DNA of 64,000 nucleotides from Chryseobacterium taiwanense (GCF_000813825.1 NZ_JWTA01000005.1:186001-250000); one strand, 5' to 3'. Shown: positions 37,747-47,216, counted from the first letter of the stretch. The notes: generated by a model from the letters alone, not told the origin. Numbers and translations: made by a program.

Positions 37747-39393
37747 ATGCTTAGGAAAATTTCGATTGCGGCGGTTACTTTGTTATCCGTTTTTACAATC
37801 AATGCGCAGAAGAACAAAAATTCTCAATTAGAAAGACCAAAATTAGTAGTAGGTTTAGTAGTAGACCAGATGAGGTGGGATTATCTGTATCGTTTTTACA
37901 ATAAATATGGTAACGACGGTTTCAAAAGATTATTAGGAACAGGTTATTCTTTGAATAATGTTCATATTCCTTATGTTCCTACCGTTACAGCTTTAGGGCA
38001 TACTTGTATTTATACAGGTTCGGTTCCGGCAATTCATGGGATTGCGGGAAATGACTGGACGGATAAAGAAACGGGACAAAATGTATATTGTACAACAGAC
38101 GAAAGCGTAAAGCCAGTCGGAACTACCAATGCAAAAGTAGGAAGTCACTCTCCGAAAAACCTTTGGTCGACGACAGTTTCTGATGAACTAAGATTGGCGA
38201 CTAATTTTCAGGGAAAAGTAATCGGAGTTTCTTTGAAAGACAGAGCTTCTATTCTTCCGGCAGGTCACAATCCGAACGGAGCTTTTTGGTTTGATGATTC
38301 TTCAGGAGACTTCATCACCAGTTCTTGGTATATGAATGATTTACCACAGTGGGTAAAATCTTTTAATTCTCAGAATTTACCGGATAAATTAGTAGCAAAC
38401 GGATGGAATACTTTACTTCCAATCAATCAGTATACAGAAAGTTCTCCGGATAATTCTTCTTGGGAAGGATTGTTGGGAAGTGCAAAAACACCGACTTTCC
38501 CTTACAGCAATTTAGCAGCGGATTACAAAGCTAAAAAAGACAATATCCGTTATACTCCTTTTGGAAATACATTGACGTTGAAATTGGCTGAAGCAGCTGT
38601 AGAAGGAGAAAAGTTGGGTGGTGATGATATCGTTGATATGTTGGCTATCAATTTAGCTTCAACAGATTACGCAGGTCATAAATTTGGTCCGAATTCTATT
38701 GAAGTTGAAGATGTTTATTTAAGATTAGATCAAGACTTGGCTCAGTTTTTCAATTATTTAGATTCAAAAGTTGGAAAAGGACAATATACGGTTTTCCTTT
38801 CTGCGGATCATGGTGGAGCACATTCTGTAGGTTTTTTACAAGAGTATAAAATTTCAACAGGCTTCTTTGGAGAAGGAATGGAAAAAAATGTCAATGAGAA
38901 ATTAAAAGAAAAGTTTGGTGTAGATAAGCTGATTAATGCAGTAGATAACTATCAGGTTTATTTCGATAGAAAATTGCTGAAAGATAATAAGCTTGAGTTG
39001 GATGATGTAAGAGATTTTGCGATCAAAGAATTGGAAAAAGATCCTACTGTTTTGTATGCGGTTTCTGTGACCGAAGTTCAGGAAGCGACTATTCCAGAGC
39101 CTATCAAACAGAGAATTATCAATGGAATCAACAGACAGAGAAGTGGTGATATTCAGTTGATCTCTCGCGATTCTATGTTGCCTCCGTATGCAAAAACAGG
39201 AACAACACACAGTGTTTGGAACTCTTACGATTCACATATTCCGTTAATCTTTATGGGATGGGGAATTCAGCATGGAGAAAGCAATAAACCGTATTTTATG
39301 ACAGATATTGCACCTACAGTTTCATCTTTATTGAAAATTCAGTTTCCTAGTGGAAATGTAGGAAATCCAATTACCGAAGCTATCGGAAAATAG
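37747..39393 (+). CDS. pafA: PafA-type alkaline phosphatase
   Basis: A 548-residue periplasmic alkaline phosphatase superfamily enzyme. Signal peptide ends TINAQ. Active-site residues of PafA from Elizabethkingia (D38, T79, N100, K162, R164) appear here uniformly two residues later: D40, T81 (VTALGHT), N102 (GNDW), K164 and R166 (SLKDRASILPAGH). Later metal ligands occur in STDYAGHKFG and SADHGGAHSVG. It hydrolyses phosphate monoesters without repression by phosphate in known homologues; that regulation is not shown here. The constant offset of two supports orthology. Confidence 0.93.
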   Translation: MLRKISIAAVTLLSVFTINAQKNKNSQLERPKLVVGLVVDQMRWDYLYRFYNKYGNDGFKRLLGTGYSLNNVHIPYVPTVTALGHTCIYTGSVPAIHGIAGNDWTDKETGQNVYCTTDESVKPVGTTNAKVGSHSPKNLWSTTVSDELRLATNFQGKVIGVSLKDRASILPAGHNPNGAFWFDDSSGDFITSSWYMNDLPQWVKSFNSQNLPDKLVANGWNTLLPINQYTESSPDNSSWEGLLGSAKTPTFPYSNLAADYKAKKDNIRYTPFGNTLTLKLAEAAVEGEKLGGDDIVDMLAINLASTDYAGHKFGPNSIEVEDVYLRLDQDLAQFFNYLDSKVGKGQYTVFLSADHGGAHSVGFLQEYKISTGFFGEGMEKNVNEKLKEKFGVDKLINAVDNYQVYFDRKLLKDNKLELDDVRDFAIKELEKDPTVLYAVSVTEVQEATIPEPIKQRIINGINRQRSGDIQLISRDSMLPPYAKTGTTHSVWNSYDSHIPLIFMGWGIQHGESNKPYFMTDIAPTVSSLLKIQFPSGNVGNPITEAIGK

Positions 39394-39412
39394 ATTTGAC
39401 TATTATAAAAAT

Positions 39413-39442
39413 AAAAAACATTCCAAATTTGGAATGTTTTTT
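39413..39442. terminator. Bidirectional terminator after pafA
   Basis: A palindrome AAAAAACATTCCAAA / TTTGGAATGTTTTTT lies between convergent genes, with T-runs on both strands. Confidence 0.88.
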
Positions 39443-39453
39443 ATTTCTGTGAG

Positions 39454-40587
39454 TTATGAAGTTCGTATAATCTGCTGTATTTCTTTTTGATGCTTATTAT
39501 TTTGTTTTCTTATTCTTATAATTAAATATAAAAGAACAGAGACAAGAATACAGCCTACAACAGTTGAGATAATCATTAAGCGAATGTAATAAGATTTAAT
39601 CTCTTTATTTTTGAGAGCGGTGTCTTTGTTGTGATTATCAATGACATGATTGATGGAGGTGAGTTCGTTTTGCCTCCTTTGGAAGCGCATTTCAAAATAT
39701 TTTTTATTATAAAGCTGATAAAGATTCTGTTTGCCTAAAGCAAGATAATTATCTGCCATTTCTTTGTAGATTCCTTGATTAAGGATAATATCTCCGGTGT
39801 TTTTACTAAGATCTTCTGCTTGCTGTAAAAGAGTAATTGCAATCTGATGTTCACGTTTTAGCTTGTGCATTTCCGCCATTCCTTTCAAAGCGAACGCTTC
39901 AAGGCTTTTAGCATTATTTTTCTGTGCATAGTCTATAGACTGTGAAAAGACTTCTTGTGCTTTATCGATTTGGTTTAGGTTCAGATAACAATAGCCAATA
40001 TTATAGTACACCACACTCATATTAGCATAGGTAGTTTTCTTTAGGGGTACTTTCTCAAAGTTTTCAAGCGCAATTAAGAATTTTTGAAGAGCTAGCTCTG
40101 GGTTTAGCTGACTTCTATAAATCATCCCCTGTATGGCATTGCTGATGGCTGTTTCTGAATGTTTTTCAGGAACATTCTCCGGAATTTTAGCCAAATATAC
40201 ATCGGCTTCGTTTAGAGTTTCAAGACTTTTGCTGAAAAGCTCCATTTGTTGGTATTGGATCGCAATAGAAATCAGGACACGTGTCTGAATTTTTGGATCA
40301 TTTGTTTTCTGGGCAAGTTCTTTAGCTTTTAAAATATATTTTAAAGACTCGTCAAAATTTCTTTTGGCAATATTTGCGGTAGAAAGCATCGTATAAATCT
40401 TGATAGACTTATTAATATCATTCTCTTTTTTTAAAAGATCCTTAGCTATTTTAATCGTATTATCAGGATTGTCATAGATTTGAGCGTTGGCTTTTTTCAT
40501 CAGAGAATCATCTGGGATTTTCTGAGCATTTATAGAAATATAAAAGCTTAACAGTAGGAATGAAAATATTTTTAAAATGAGTTTCAT
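39454..40587 (-). CDS. TPR-repeat membrane protein (regulator-like, no DNA-binding domain)
   Basis: A 377-residue protein with a signal-like N-terminus (FYISINAQ), about 300 residues of tetratricopeptide-like helical repeats (e.g. YYNIGYCYLNLNQIDKAQEVFSQS) and one transmembrane segment near residues 335-362. A short basic cytosolic tail follows (RIRKQNNKHQKEIQQ). Its start codon overlaps the stop of the upstream regulator (ATGA), so translation is coupled. It mirrors the upstream protein but lacks its DNA-binding domain. A partner or modulator is a plausible inference, not shown. Confidence 0.75.
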   Translation of the reverse strand: MKLILKIFSFLLLSFYISINAQKIPDDSLMKKANAQIYDNPDNTIKIAKDLLKKENDINKSIKIYTMLSTANIAKRNFDESLKYILKAKELAQKTNDPKIQTRVLISIAIQYQQMELFSKSLETLNEADVYLAKIPENVPEKHSETAISNAIQGMIYRSQLNPELALQKFLIALENFEKVPLKKTTYANMSVVYYNIGYCYLNLNQIDKAQEVFSQSIDYAQKNNAKSLEAFALKGMAEMHKLKREHQIAITLLQQAEDLSKNTGDIILNQGIYKEMADNYLALGKQNLYQLYNKKYFEMRFQRRQNELTSINHVIDNHNKDTALKNKEIKSYYIRLMIISTVVGCILVSVLLYLIIRIRKQNNKHQKEIQQIIRTS

Positions 40588-42239
40588 ACTATTTTACTTT
40601 TACTGATTTCCTGAATATAAGCGTTGGGAGACATTCCTGTAATAGATTTGAATACCGTTGTAAAGGTACTGTGAGACGAAAATCCTGAATATTCTGCAAG
40701 ATAACTTACCTTATAATTAAGAAATATAGGATTGGTTCTTAATAAATGAGCAATATGATTGATTCTTAATTCATTAATATAACCGTTGAAATTCTTTTCT
40801 TTACTGTTGTTAATCACTTCTGACAGATATTTTGTATTAATCTCCATTTGAGAAGAAAGTAAAGAAAGAGACATGTTTTTATTTAAAAATCGGTCAGATT
40901 GTTCAAATTCTTCAAGTTTTTGAAGAATTTCCTCTTCTTTTTCCTTTGAAATTTTATTAGAATCTTTTTCAGGACTCTTTTCAAGAGTTGGTAATTCTTT
41001 TGTAGGAACAGGCAGGGAAGAGACTATTTTTTGCTGATATTTTCTTTGCTTTTCAAAAAAATAAAATTGCTTTTTTAAGTCTCTGTTTTTGTTTTTGATG
41101 ATTAAAAAATAAATGACTAATCCTAGAATAATTAAAGCTAAGATTAATATTAAAATTCCCAAAGACTGCATATATTTCTGCTTTTGAAACTCAATACTTT
41201 TATTTTGATTGGTTTCAGCAAGCTTTACAATATATCGTATCCCTTCTTTTGTATTGGCTTCCTCTTTTGTTGTTAAATCAATGCAAAGCTTATTATATTG
41301 ATGATATTTTGCATCATCATGAAGGGCAAAATAGTTTTTGGATAGAGATTCGTAAATTTTAATCTTTAAACTACCGAACGGGATGTTTTTAATTTGCGAA
41401 AGAGCTATTTCCGATTGATAAACCGAGGTTTGATAATCTTGTTTAATAAAATAGTATTTAGATAAAGTTTCATAAGCAAGACCTAATAAAAACGGACGGT
41501 CTTTATTTTTTTCAAGATTATAAATTATACTGTCTATCAGTTTTTTAGATTCTTCCAGTTTATTCAGTCTCATTAAATAAGATGACTGGAAAATCTTATT
41601 TTCAATTTCTGTGATGATATTTTCTTCATTACTGCCATTCGTATATTCATCGCTTTTACTAAGATATTTTAAAGCAGACTGATATTCTCTGTTGGCCCCG
41701 AAATTAAGTGCCTGAAGCTGGTAAAGTTTAGCAGTTGTTATTCTAAGCTTGGGATCATTGCTCTTTATGAGGTTTTGATCAGACAAAAGATGGGCAATGA
41801 TTTTTTTTGACTGATCGTATAAATCCAGATTCTGATATTGTTCAGCAAGATTATAGTTTCCAAAAATCTGCATGAAATACGAAAGATTATGTTGTTGGAA
41901 TTCTTCCTTCTGAGCAGAAATGTTTACCGATTGCACATAGTCTCCTTTCATCGCATACGCTTGTGAAATGATATTTTGCAGTACGATTTTATGCTCGATA
42001 TTTTGATCACTCAGGAGAAGGCTTTGAGAATAACTAATACATTCATCAGGATTTTGATACAGCTTTTGAAAAGCTTTATCGGCCAAAATACTAAAGTCAG
42101 GACCAGACTGTCCGTTTGTGAAAATGGAATAAAATAGGAGAATAAACAGTAGAAGACTCCTTTTATTGGTAAGTATTTTTAAAAGCAATAGACTGTTTTT
42201 TCTGTTTTTATGAATAACCTCTTTCAAAACTTCCTTCAA
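40584..42239 (-). CDS. TPR-containing membrane-anchored AraC-type regulator
   Basis: A 551-residue hybrid regulator. A periplasmic TPR-like region (about residues 45-345) is followed by one transmembrane helix (LILILALIILGLVIYFLII) near residue 375 and a Lys/Glu-rich linker. A C-terminal AraC helix-turn-helix domain (about 460-545) contains SLLSSQMEINTKYLSEVI and VSYLAEYSGFSSHSTFTTVFKSITGMSP. This outer sensor/inner effector arrangement is common in Bacteroidota. The next gene overlaps it by 4 bases and lacks the HTH. Targets are unknown. Confidence 0.86.
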   Translation of the reverse strand: MKEVLKEVIHKNRKNSLLLLKILTNKRSLLLFILLFYSIFTNGQSGPDFSILADKAFQKLYQNPDECISYSQSLLLSDQNIEHKIVLQNIISQAYAMKGDYVQSVNISAQKEEFQQHNLSYFMQIFGNYNLAEQYQNLDLYDQSKKIIAHLLSDQNLIKSNDPKLRITTAKLYQLQALNFGANREYQSALKYLSKSDEYTNGSNEENIITEIENKIFQSSYLMRLNKLEESKKLIDSIIYNLEKNKDRPFLLGLAYETLSKYYFIKQDYQTSVYQSEIALSQIKNIPFGSLKIKIYESLSKNYFALHDDAKYHQYNKLCIDLTTKEEANTKEGIRYIVKLAETNQNKSIEFQKQKYMQSLGILILILALIILGLVIYFLIIKNKNRDLKKQFYFFEKQRKYQQKIVSSLPVPTKELPTLEKSPEKDSNKISKEKEEEILQKLEEFEQSDRFLNKNMSLSLLSSQMEINTKYLSEVINNSKEKNFNGYINELRINHIAHLLRTNPIFLNYKVSYLAEYSGFSSHSTFTTVFKSITGMSPNAYIQEISKSKIV

Positions 42240-42389
42240 GATAGGGTGTTTTTATGTGGTTGAATATTAGGTTTTTATAATTTTATGTCTTTTGAATTTC
42301 ACGAATTGTAAAAGACAAAATCTTTTGATTGCGTAAATATAATATTAATATTGCTTCCACCAATCTAAAATATTAAATACACATTCAAC

Positions 42390-43693
42390 ATGAAAAAAGT
42401 TTACAATCTTTCCAGTAAAGTATTGGCGGTTTACTGCATACTGAACTTTGGAGTTACAAAAGCACAGCTTCCGTAATGGGGCTTGGAAATTATACTGTGG
42501 GAGCAGTCTCAGATAACGGAGTGGTAAGTATGCACACAAGTGGAGGTGCAGTTTATAAATGGAGCGCGGCAAGTGGACTTGTACAAATAGGGACAATTAC
42601 CAATGGGTATCCTGCAGCCGGAAGAACGATGGTTTCTAATGATGGGACTAAAATTGCCTCTTCGGTTACGAAAGCTGCGACAGGTTTTAATGAGATCTCG
42701 ACGTATGATGGGACTTCATGGACGAACAGAGGAGGGCTTGTTCCTACCGGTTGGGACGGATCTGTAAGTTCTACTTGGGGAATGTCTGCAAACGGAAATG
42801 TAATTGTTGGCCTAGGCTGGCTTACTGCAGGTACAGCACATGCTGTAAAATGGGATGCAACGAACGGAGTGGTAGACTTGGGAAGTATGATCTCGGGAAG
42901 CAGTTCAAGAGCAAATGCAGTTAATGCAGATGGTTCTGTAATTGTAGGATGGCAGGATGAAGCAAATGGAACAAGAAGTGCCGCAAGATGGGTAAATGGA
43001 GTAGAGAGTTTTATTACCGACGGTGGCGGAAATAATCTTGGGGAAGCCGGAGGGGTTTCTTCAAATGGAAATATAGTAATTGGGGCAGGAATGCCAAATC
43101 CGTATGTTTGGAGCACAACATCTGGAGTTACATACATAACACATCCAAATTCCTCGGTCTTCTTCAGGGGTGGTGCGACAGGGATATCTGCCGATGGAAC
43201 AACTGTAGTAGGGTATTTCAGGGCATTTTCGGCGCCTCCAATGTCTGGAGAAGGCTTTATTTGGACAGCAACGACTGGACGTGTTAACCTAAATGATTAT
43301 GCAGTTTCATTAGGAATTGCAACGAATGGGGTAACGATGGCGCTGCCTTTAGCAATTTCTCAGGATGGGAAGAAAATTGCAGGCGTGGGAACAAATGCTT
43401 CCGGAATAGTAGGTTTTTATTTAGATCTTACACAATATCTGTCCGTGAAAGATGATGTAAGAAATAATCCGGATATAGGTATTTATCCAAATCCGGTAAC
43501 GAATATCCTTTATTTTAAAGGAAATGAAAAAATTGAAAAGGGTGAAATTTATAATATGGTCGGGCAAAAAGTGAGAATATTCAATTCGGTTGAGCGCCAG
43601 ATTGACGTATCGTCTTTATTAAGTGGAGATTATATACTGCGATATTCTGTTAAGGGGGGAAAACAACAGAGTTATAAATTCATAAAGCAGTAA
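42390..43693 (+). pseudogene. T9SS-exported protein with signal peptide out of frame (frameshift)
   Basis: An ATG at 42390 opens a signal peptide (MKKVYNLSSKVLAVYC...GVTKAQLP) that hits TAA at 42474-42476. The main frame, readable from 42419 and with an ATG at 42476, encodes about 405 residues: repeats such as DGSVIVGWQDEANG, ISADGTTVVGYF and VSSNGNIVIGAG (extracellular HAF-type repeats) and a type A T9SS sorting domain (YPNPVTNILYFKG...). The export signal and mature part are in different frames, consistent with a one-base loss near 42470. As written, the ORF from 42476 lacks an export signal. It could be a real pseudogene or a sequencing error. Confidence 0.75.
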
Positions 43694-43727
43694 AAAAACA
43701 GACAACTCACTTGATGTCTTAGACCAA

Positions 43728-43755
43728 AAAACTCGCAGATTAATCTGCGAGTTTT
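43728..43755. terminator. Bidirectional terminator before barstar
   Basis: A 28-base perfect palindrome centred at 43741/43742 (AAAACTCGCAGATT and its complement) is flanked by an A-run and a T-rich run. It separates convergent genes. Confidence 0.9.
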
Positions 43756-43767
43756 GTTTTTTTATAA

Positions 43768-44073
43768 TTATTCTTCGGATGCTTCTTCTTCGTCATCCTC
43801 ATATTGCTCTAAATAATAAGTGAACGTGAAGTCTTCCATTTCATCTTCGGAATCTTCCAAAGTCGTGAGTAAATCTTCGAAGATTTCCAGCTGGTCTATG
43901 CTCATGTTTACAAACTCTAAGTGAAGAGGCATTTCCAGTTCTCCGGTAATGGCATCTGCTAGTGCATCCAGATTCTCTCCAAAATGTTCAGGAAGTGGAA
44001 GCTTTTCTTTTAATTGAGCATAGAAGTCTTCATAATCTCCTATATCTGTAAAATCTATATATATTGTTTTCAT
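43768..44073 (-). CDS. Barstar family RNase inhibitor
   Basis: A 101-residue barstar-family protein, the cytosolic inhibitor of barnase-type RNases. FGENLDALADAITG corresponds to the barstar YGENLDALWDCLTG: the two contacting Asp are present (D36 and D40 here), while the Trp between them is replaced by Ala. An acidic C-terminal tail (EDDEEEASEE) follows. The frame is open upstream, but ATG 44073 overlaps the TGA of the preceding gene and gives the normal barstar start (MKTIYIDF). It is the last gene of the set barnase, archaemetzincin-like, barstar. Confidence 0.9.
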   Translation of the reverse strand: MKTIYIDFTDIGDYEDFYAQLKEKLPLPEHFGENLDALADAITGELEMPLHLEFVNMSIDQLEIFEDLLTTLEDSEDEMEDFTFTYYLEQYEDDEEEASEE

Positions 44074-44687
44074 ATCGAATTGAATTTCCAATTTTTATTA
44101 ATTAAAACCCTTTTGCATTTTTTACAAAATTCTGTTTCTTCGTTTGTAGGATTTTTGCCTTCTGCATCTCTCATAAAACACTGTTTTTCGGAGCAATGAG
44201 GTAATCCTTGTGTATGACCAAGTTCATGAATAGCTACTTTAAAGAACTGTTCATCAGTATTTGTTTTACTTAATCTGAACATTGAAGCAACACAAGCTTT
44301 CCCCGGTGTAAAGCCCAATCCCATTACACCAAAATCTTTTATTTCTCCTTTGGTAACACTGATGTCTTTTGAAGTTAAACCAATCGTTACAAAATTTTCT
44401 TCCGTTCTTTGATCTAAAAATTTAATAATCGAGTCTGCTCTGTAGCGGTTCCTCTCTTTATAATAAGTGTTATCAGGTAAATCGATAGGCTCTAAAACTT
44501 TGATATTGGGATACACCTTTTTGATTTCATTCGTTACAAACTTAATGCTTTCAGGTTTTAAATCTTTAAAAGGCTGAATTAAGATGGTAACAGTTTCTTG
44601 TTCCCCGAACATTTTCTGTTGTTTTTCTGAACAGGAAAAGATGAGGAATAAGGAAACAACGAACACAAGAAAATTACTGCTTTTCAA
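44070..44687 (-). CDS. Archaemetzincin-like zinc protease lipoprotein
   Basis: A 205-residue lipoprotein (lipobox LIFSC, Cys19) with the metzincin-type zinc motif HELGHTQGLPHC followed by EKQCFM and CKKC: the HExxHxxGxxHC...CxM...CxxC pattern of archaemetzincins, with its four-Cys second metal site. Predicted to be an outer-membrane or periplasmic metalloprotease; its natural substrate is unknown. Its start overlaps the barnase-like gene by 14 bases and its stop overlaps the barstar start, so all three are likely translated together. Confidence 0.87.
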   Translation of the reverse strand: MKSSNFLVFVVSLFLIFSCSEKQQKMFGEQETVTILIQPFKDLKPESIKFVTNEIKKVYPNIKVLEPIDLPDNTYYKERNRYRADSIIKFLDQRTEENFVTIGLTSKDISVTKGEIKDFGVMGLGFTPGKACVASMFRLSKTNTDEQFFKVAIHELGHTQGLPHCSEKQCFMRDAEGKNPTNEETEFCKKCKRVLINKNWKFNSI

Positions 44688-45168
44688 AACTCTTATAATG
44701 GTTTTTCGTCAAATAAACATCTCCGTTTTGAGTGAAAATAATGCGGTCAGCATTTCGGTTTCCACAGTGATAATTTACATCTGCCTCAAAATATTTTTGT
44801 CCTTTAGGTAATTTTCCTTCCCGATTTCCAAACTTGTCTCCACCAATTGCTTTTCCCTGCAAAACATCACACAGATTTCCTTTTGAAGGATTCCATCCTT
44901 GGTTTCGGGCTTCATTTTTTGTAATGTAATAATTGGGAAGCTGATGATTTTGTTTCACGTAGCTAATCACCGTTTTCTCTTCTGTTAGTTGATCGATGGA
45001 TTGTTGTAAAGAAGAACTTGCAGAATCATTTACTTTTCCATATTCAACTGTAGTTGTACTTGGTGGCGCCGGATTATCTTTAATGAAATTATTGTAAATA
45101 TACATTACAGACATTCCGAAAAGAAGTCCTAAACAAATGAAAAACAGAGATCTTGTCTTACCGTTCAT
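44674..45168 (-). CDS. Barnase-type ribonuclease (secreted or anchored)
   Basis: A 164-residue protein. An N-terminal hydrophobic segment (SLFFICLGLLFGMSVMYIY) is followed by a Ser/Thr-rich linker. The RNase domain follows (LPNYYITKNEARNQGWNPSKGNLCDVL; KAIGGDKFGNREGKLP). Catalytic-site elements of barnase are visible: Glu in FEADVNYH, Arg in GNRNADRIIF, and His in TKNHYKSF. Either exported, or anchored through its N-terminus. Barstar lies two genes downstream in the same operon, as expected for toxin and immunity. Confidence 0.9.
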   Translation of the reverse strand: MNGKTRSLFFICLGLLFGMSVMYIYNNFIKDNPAPPSTTTVEYGKVNDSASSSLQQSIDQLTEEKTVISYVKQNHQLPNYYITKNEARNQGWNPSKGNLCDVLQGKAIGGDKFGNREGKLPKGQKYFEADVNYHCGNRNADRIIFTQNGDVYLTKNHYKSFEKQ

Positions 45169-45264
45169 ATTTTGCTATCAATTATTATGGGTAAATTGTT
45201 TACTTCGTCAATCAATTGTGAATTTCTAAATTTAATTATAAAAATTCACAACTGACCATTCATT

Positions 45265-46059
45265 TTATGCTTCTCTCCACTCCTCAGGAATATCACAGAT
45301 CGGAATAGGAACCATTTTATGTTTTGCTGCTTTATGCATTCTGTCAAAAATCAGGAATACTTCTTTGTCTCTTCCTTCATAATCTTCAGCGGTTTTAGTA
45401 CCATATTCTTTCTGAATTTTTTCCAATTCTGGATAAGTGGCTCCAATTTGATCTTCATCAGTTCTTTCAGCATCCCAAAGTCCGTCTGTTGGGATAGCCT
45501 TTTGAATACTTTCAATAAGATTTAAGCCTTTTGCTAATTCATAGACTTCAGTTTTGTAAAGATCAGCAATTGGAGAAACGTCTACACCGCCATCACCGTA
45601 TTTTGTATAAAAACCGATTCCGAAATCCTCTACTTTATTTCCTGTACCACATACGAGGAGACCGTGAAGTTGTCCGAAATAGTACAGCGTTACCATTCTG
45701 AAACGAGATCTTGTATTGGCTAATGATAAATTATTGCTCCATCTTCCTTCCACATGATCTTCCACACTGTTTTCAAATGTTTCAAAAACCGGAGTCAGAT
45801 CAATCCTTTTTCCCTGAACATTCGGGAATCTTTTTTTGAGATCTGCAATATGATCCTGAGCTCTGTTTACCTGATCTTCTTTTTGACGAATAGGCATTTC
45901 TAAAAGCAGAACTTCAAGTCCTGTCATGGCGCATAAGGTAGAAACCACACCGGAATCTACACCTCCCGAAACTCCAATTACATATCCTTTTACATTTGCT
46001 TTTGTTGCATAATCTTTCAGCCAGCTTACAAGATGATCTATTACTTTTTGTGTCTGCAT
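45265..46059 (-). CDS. nadE: NAD+ synthase
   Basis: A 264-residue NH3-dependent NAD synthetase, amidating deamido-NAD+ using ATP. The P-loop-like SGGVDSG (residues 30-36) and later GTGNKVEDFGIGFYTKYGDGGVDVSPIADLYK mark the ATP and NaAD sites. No glutaminase domain is attached, so ammonia must come from elsewhere. The gene is next to gldB, as in several Flavobacteriia. Confidence 0.95.
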   Translation of the reverse strand: MQTQKVIDHLVSWLKDYATKANVKGYVIGVSGGVDSGVVSTLCAMTGLEVLLLEMPIRQKEDQVNRAQDHIADLKKRFPNVQGKRIDLTPVFETFENSVEDHVEGRWSNNLSLANTRSRFRMVTLYYFGQLHGLLVCGTGNKVEDFGIGFYTKYGDGGVDVSPIADLYKTEVYELAKGLNLIESIQKAIPTDGLWDAERTDEDQIGATYPELEKIQKEYGTKTAEDYEGRDKEVFLIFDRMHKAAKHKMVPIPICDIPEEWREA

Positions 46060-46070
46060 TTTTTATTTTT

Positions 46071-46604
46071 TTAATCTATTCCAAATTCTCTAGGGTATTT
46101 TACGATCCCTTTTATATTTTTCAATGAATTTTCAGTTAATTCCAATGCCATTCCGTTTTCCTCAGGAATATCAAACGGAAATGAAATTCCAAAATTACTG
46201 GTTTTTTTGTATCCAAACTTAGGGTAATACGTTTCGTGTCCAATTAAAATAACAGACTCAAACCCTAATTCTTTTGCTTTATGATGTCCAAAATCAATCA
46301 GTTTTCCACCGATTCCCTGGTGCTGAAACTCTGGTTTTACAGAAACAGGAGCTAAAGCTAATGATTCAAACACCTCAGAATCATTAATAATTTTAAGTTT
46401 TGTAAATAAAATGTGACCGACTATTTCTCCATTCTCATTTTCTGCAACGAGGGAGAGTTCAGGAATGAAAGCATCAGATTTTCTTAGCTTTTCAACTAAA
46501 AACTGTTCTTGGTGATCACTGTATTCTATATTTTTGAAAGCTTCTTCAATTAATTGAAAAACCTGTGGATAATCTTTTTCCTCCTCCTGTCGTATCGTAA
46601 TCAT
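46071..46604 (-). CDS. GNAT family N-acetyltransferase
   Basis: A 177-residue GNAT protein. SVKPEFQHQGIGGKLIDFG carries motif A (Q/RxxGxG/A), followed by SVILIGHETYYPKFGYKK. Its start overlaps the stop of the preceding GNAT gene (ATGA), and nadE begins 11 bases after its stop. Substrate unknown. Confidence 0.85.
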   Translation of the reverse strand: MITIRQEEEKDYPQVFQLIEEAFKNIEYSDHQEQFLVEKLRKSDAFIPELSLVAENENGEIVGHILFTKLKIINDSEVFESLALAPVSVKPEFQHQGIGGKLIDFGHHKAKELGFESVILIGHETYYPKFGYKKTSNFGISFPFDIPEENGMALELTENSLKNIKGIVKYPREFGID

Positions 46605-47128
46605 AAGATATAGTTTTCGCTTTTCAATTCATACCAAAAACAAACTCCATCCGGTTCTGTAAACTCATCCGTTTTTTGAAAACCTAATTTTTTTAGAATG
46701 TGGTTTGACCCTACATTTTCAGAATGAGCATGAGCATAAATCGTATCAGTTTTTAAATCATTAAAACCAAAATCCAAAGAAGCCCTTGCCGATTCAAAAG
46801 CATATCCCTTTCCCCATTTCTCAGGTAAGAAGCGGTATCCTAAATCATATATTCCTTTATATCCGTTGATTTCTTCAGTTAAGAGTTTTAACCCACTCCA
46901 TCCAATTAGCAAGCCTGTTTCCTTTTCAATGACAGCAAGTCTTCCAATACCATTATCAATATATTGCTGCTGAATCATTTTAATAACATTCTTAGACTCA
47001 TGGACTTCCGAAAGGGGAGGAACTCCAATATATTTCATTACTTCCGGATTTGAGTCTAAGAGAAACAAGCGTTCAACATCTGTTTCTTCAAATTTTCTCA
47101 TTAAAAGACGCTTGGTTTCCAGTATCAT
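46601..47128 (-). CDS. GNAT family acetyltransferase, RimJ/RimL-like
   Basis: A 175-residue acetyltransferase with ETKRLLMRKFEETD at the N-terminus, LGYRFLPEKWGKGYAFES as the acetyl-CoA motif and ENVGSNHILKKLGF near the end: the RimJ/RimL subfamily of GNATs. It overlaps the next GNAT gene in an ATGA arrangement. Substrate unknown. Confidence 0.87.
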   Translation of the reverse strand: MILETKRLLMRKFEETDVERLFLLDSNPEVMKYIGVPPLSEVHESKNVIKMIQQQYIDNGIGRLAVIEKETGLLIGWSGLKLLTEEINGYKGIYDLGYRFLPEKWGKGYAFESARASLDFGFNDLKTDTIYAHAHSENVGSNHILKKLGFQKTDEFTEPDGVCFWYELKSENYIL

Positions 47129-47216
47129 TTTTGTGTCTTATATTTTTCAAATAAAGATTCCATTTTTCAGGATGATAAAACCCAATAATTTGACTATAGA
47201 ATTATCTTTAAATCCT

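Noticed and set aside
42553..43137. 194-codon ORF antisense to the T9SS protein gene
   Set aside because: A mirror frame of the real coding sequence; Pro-rich composition typical of antisense frames.
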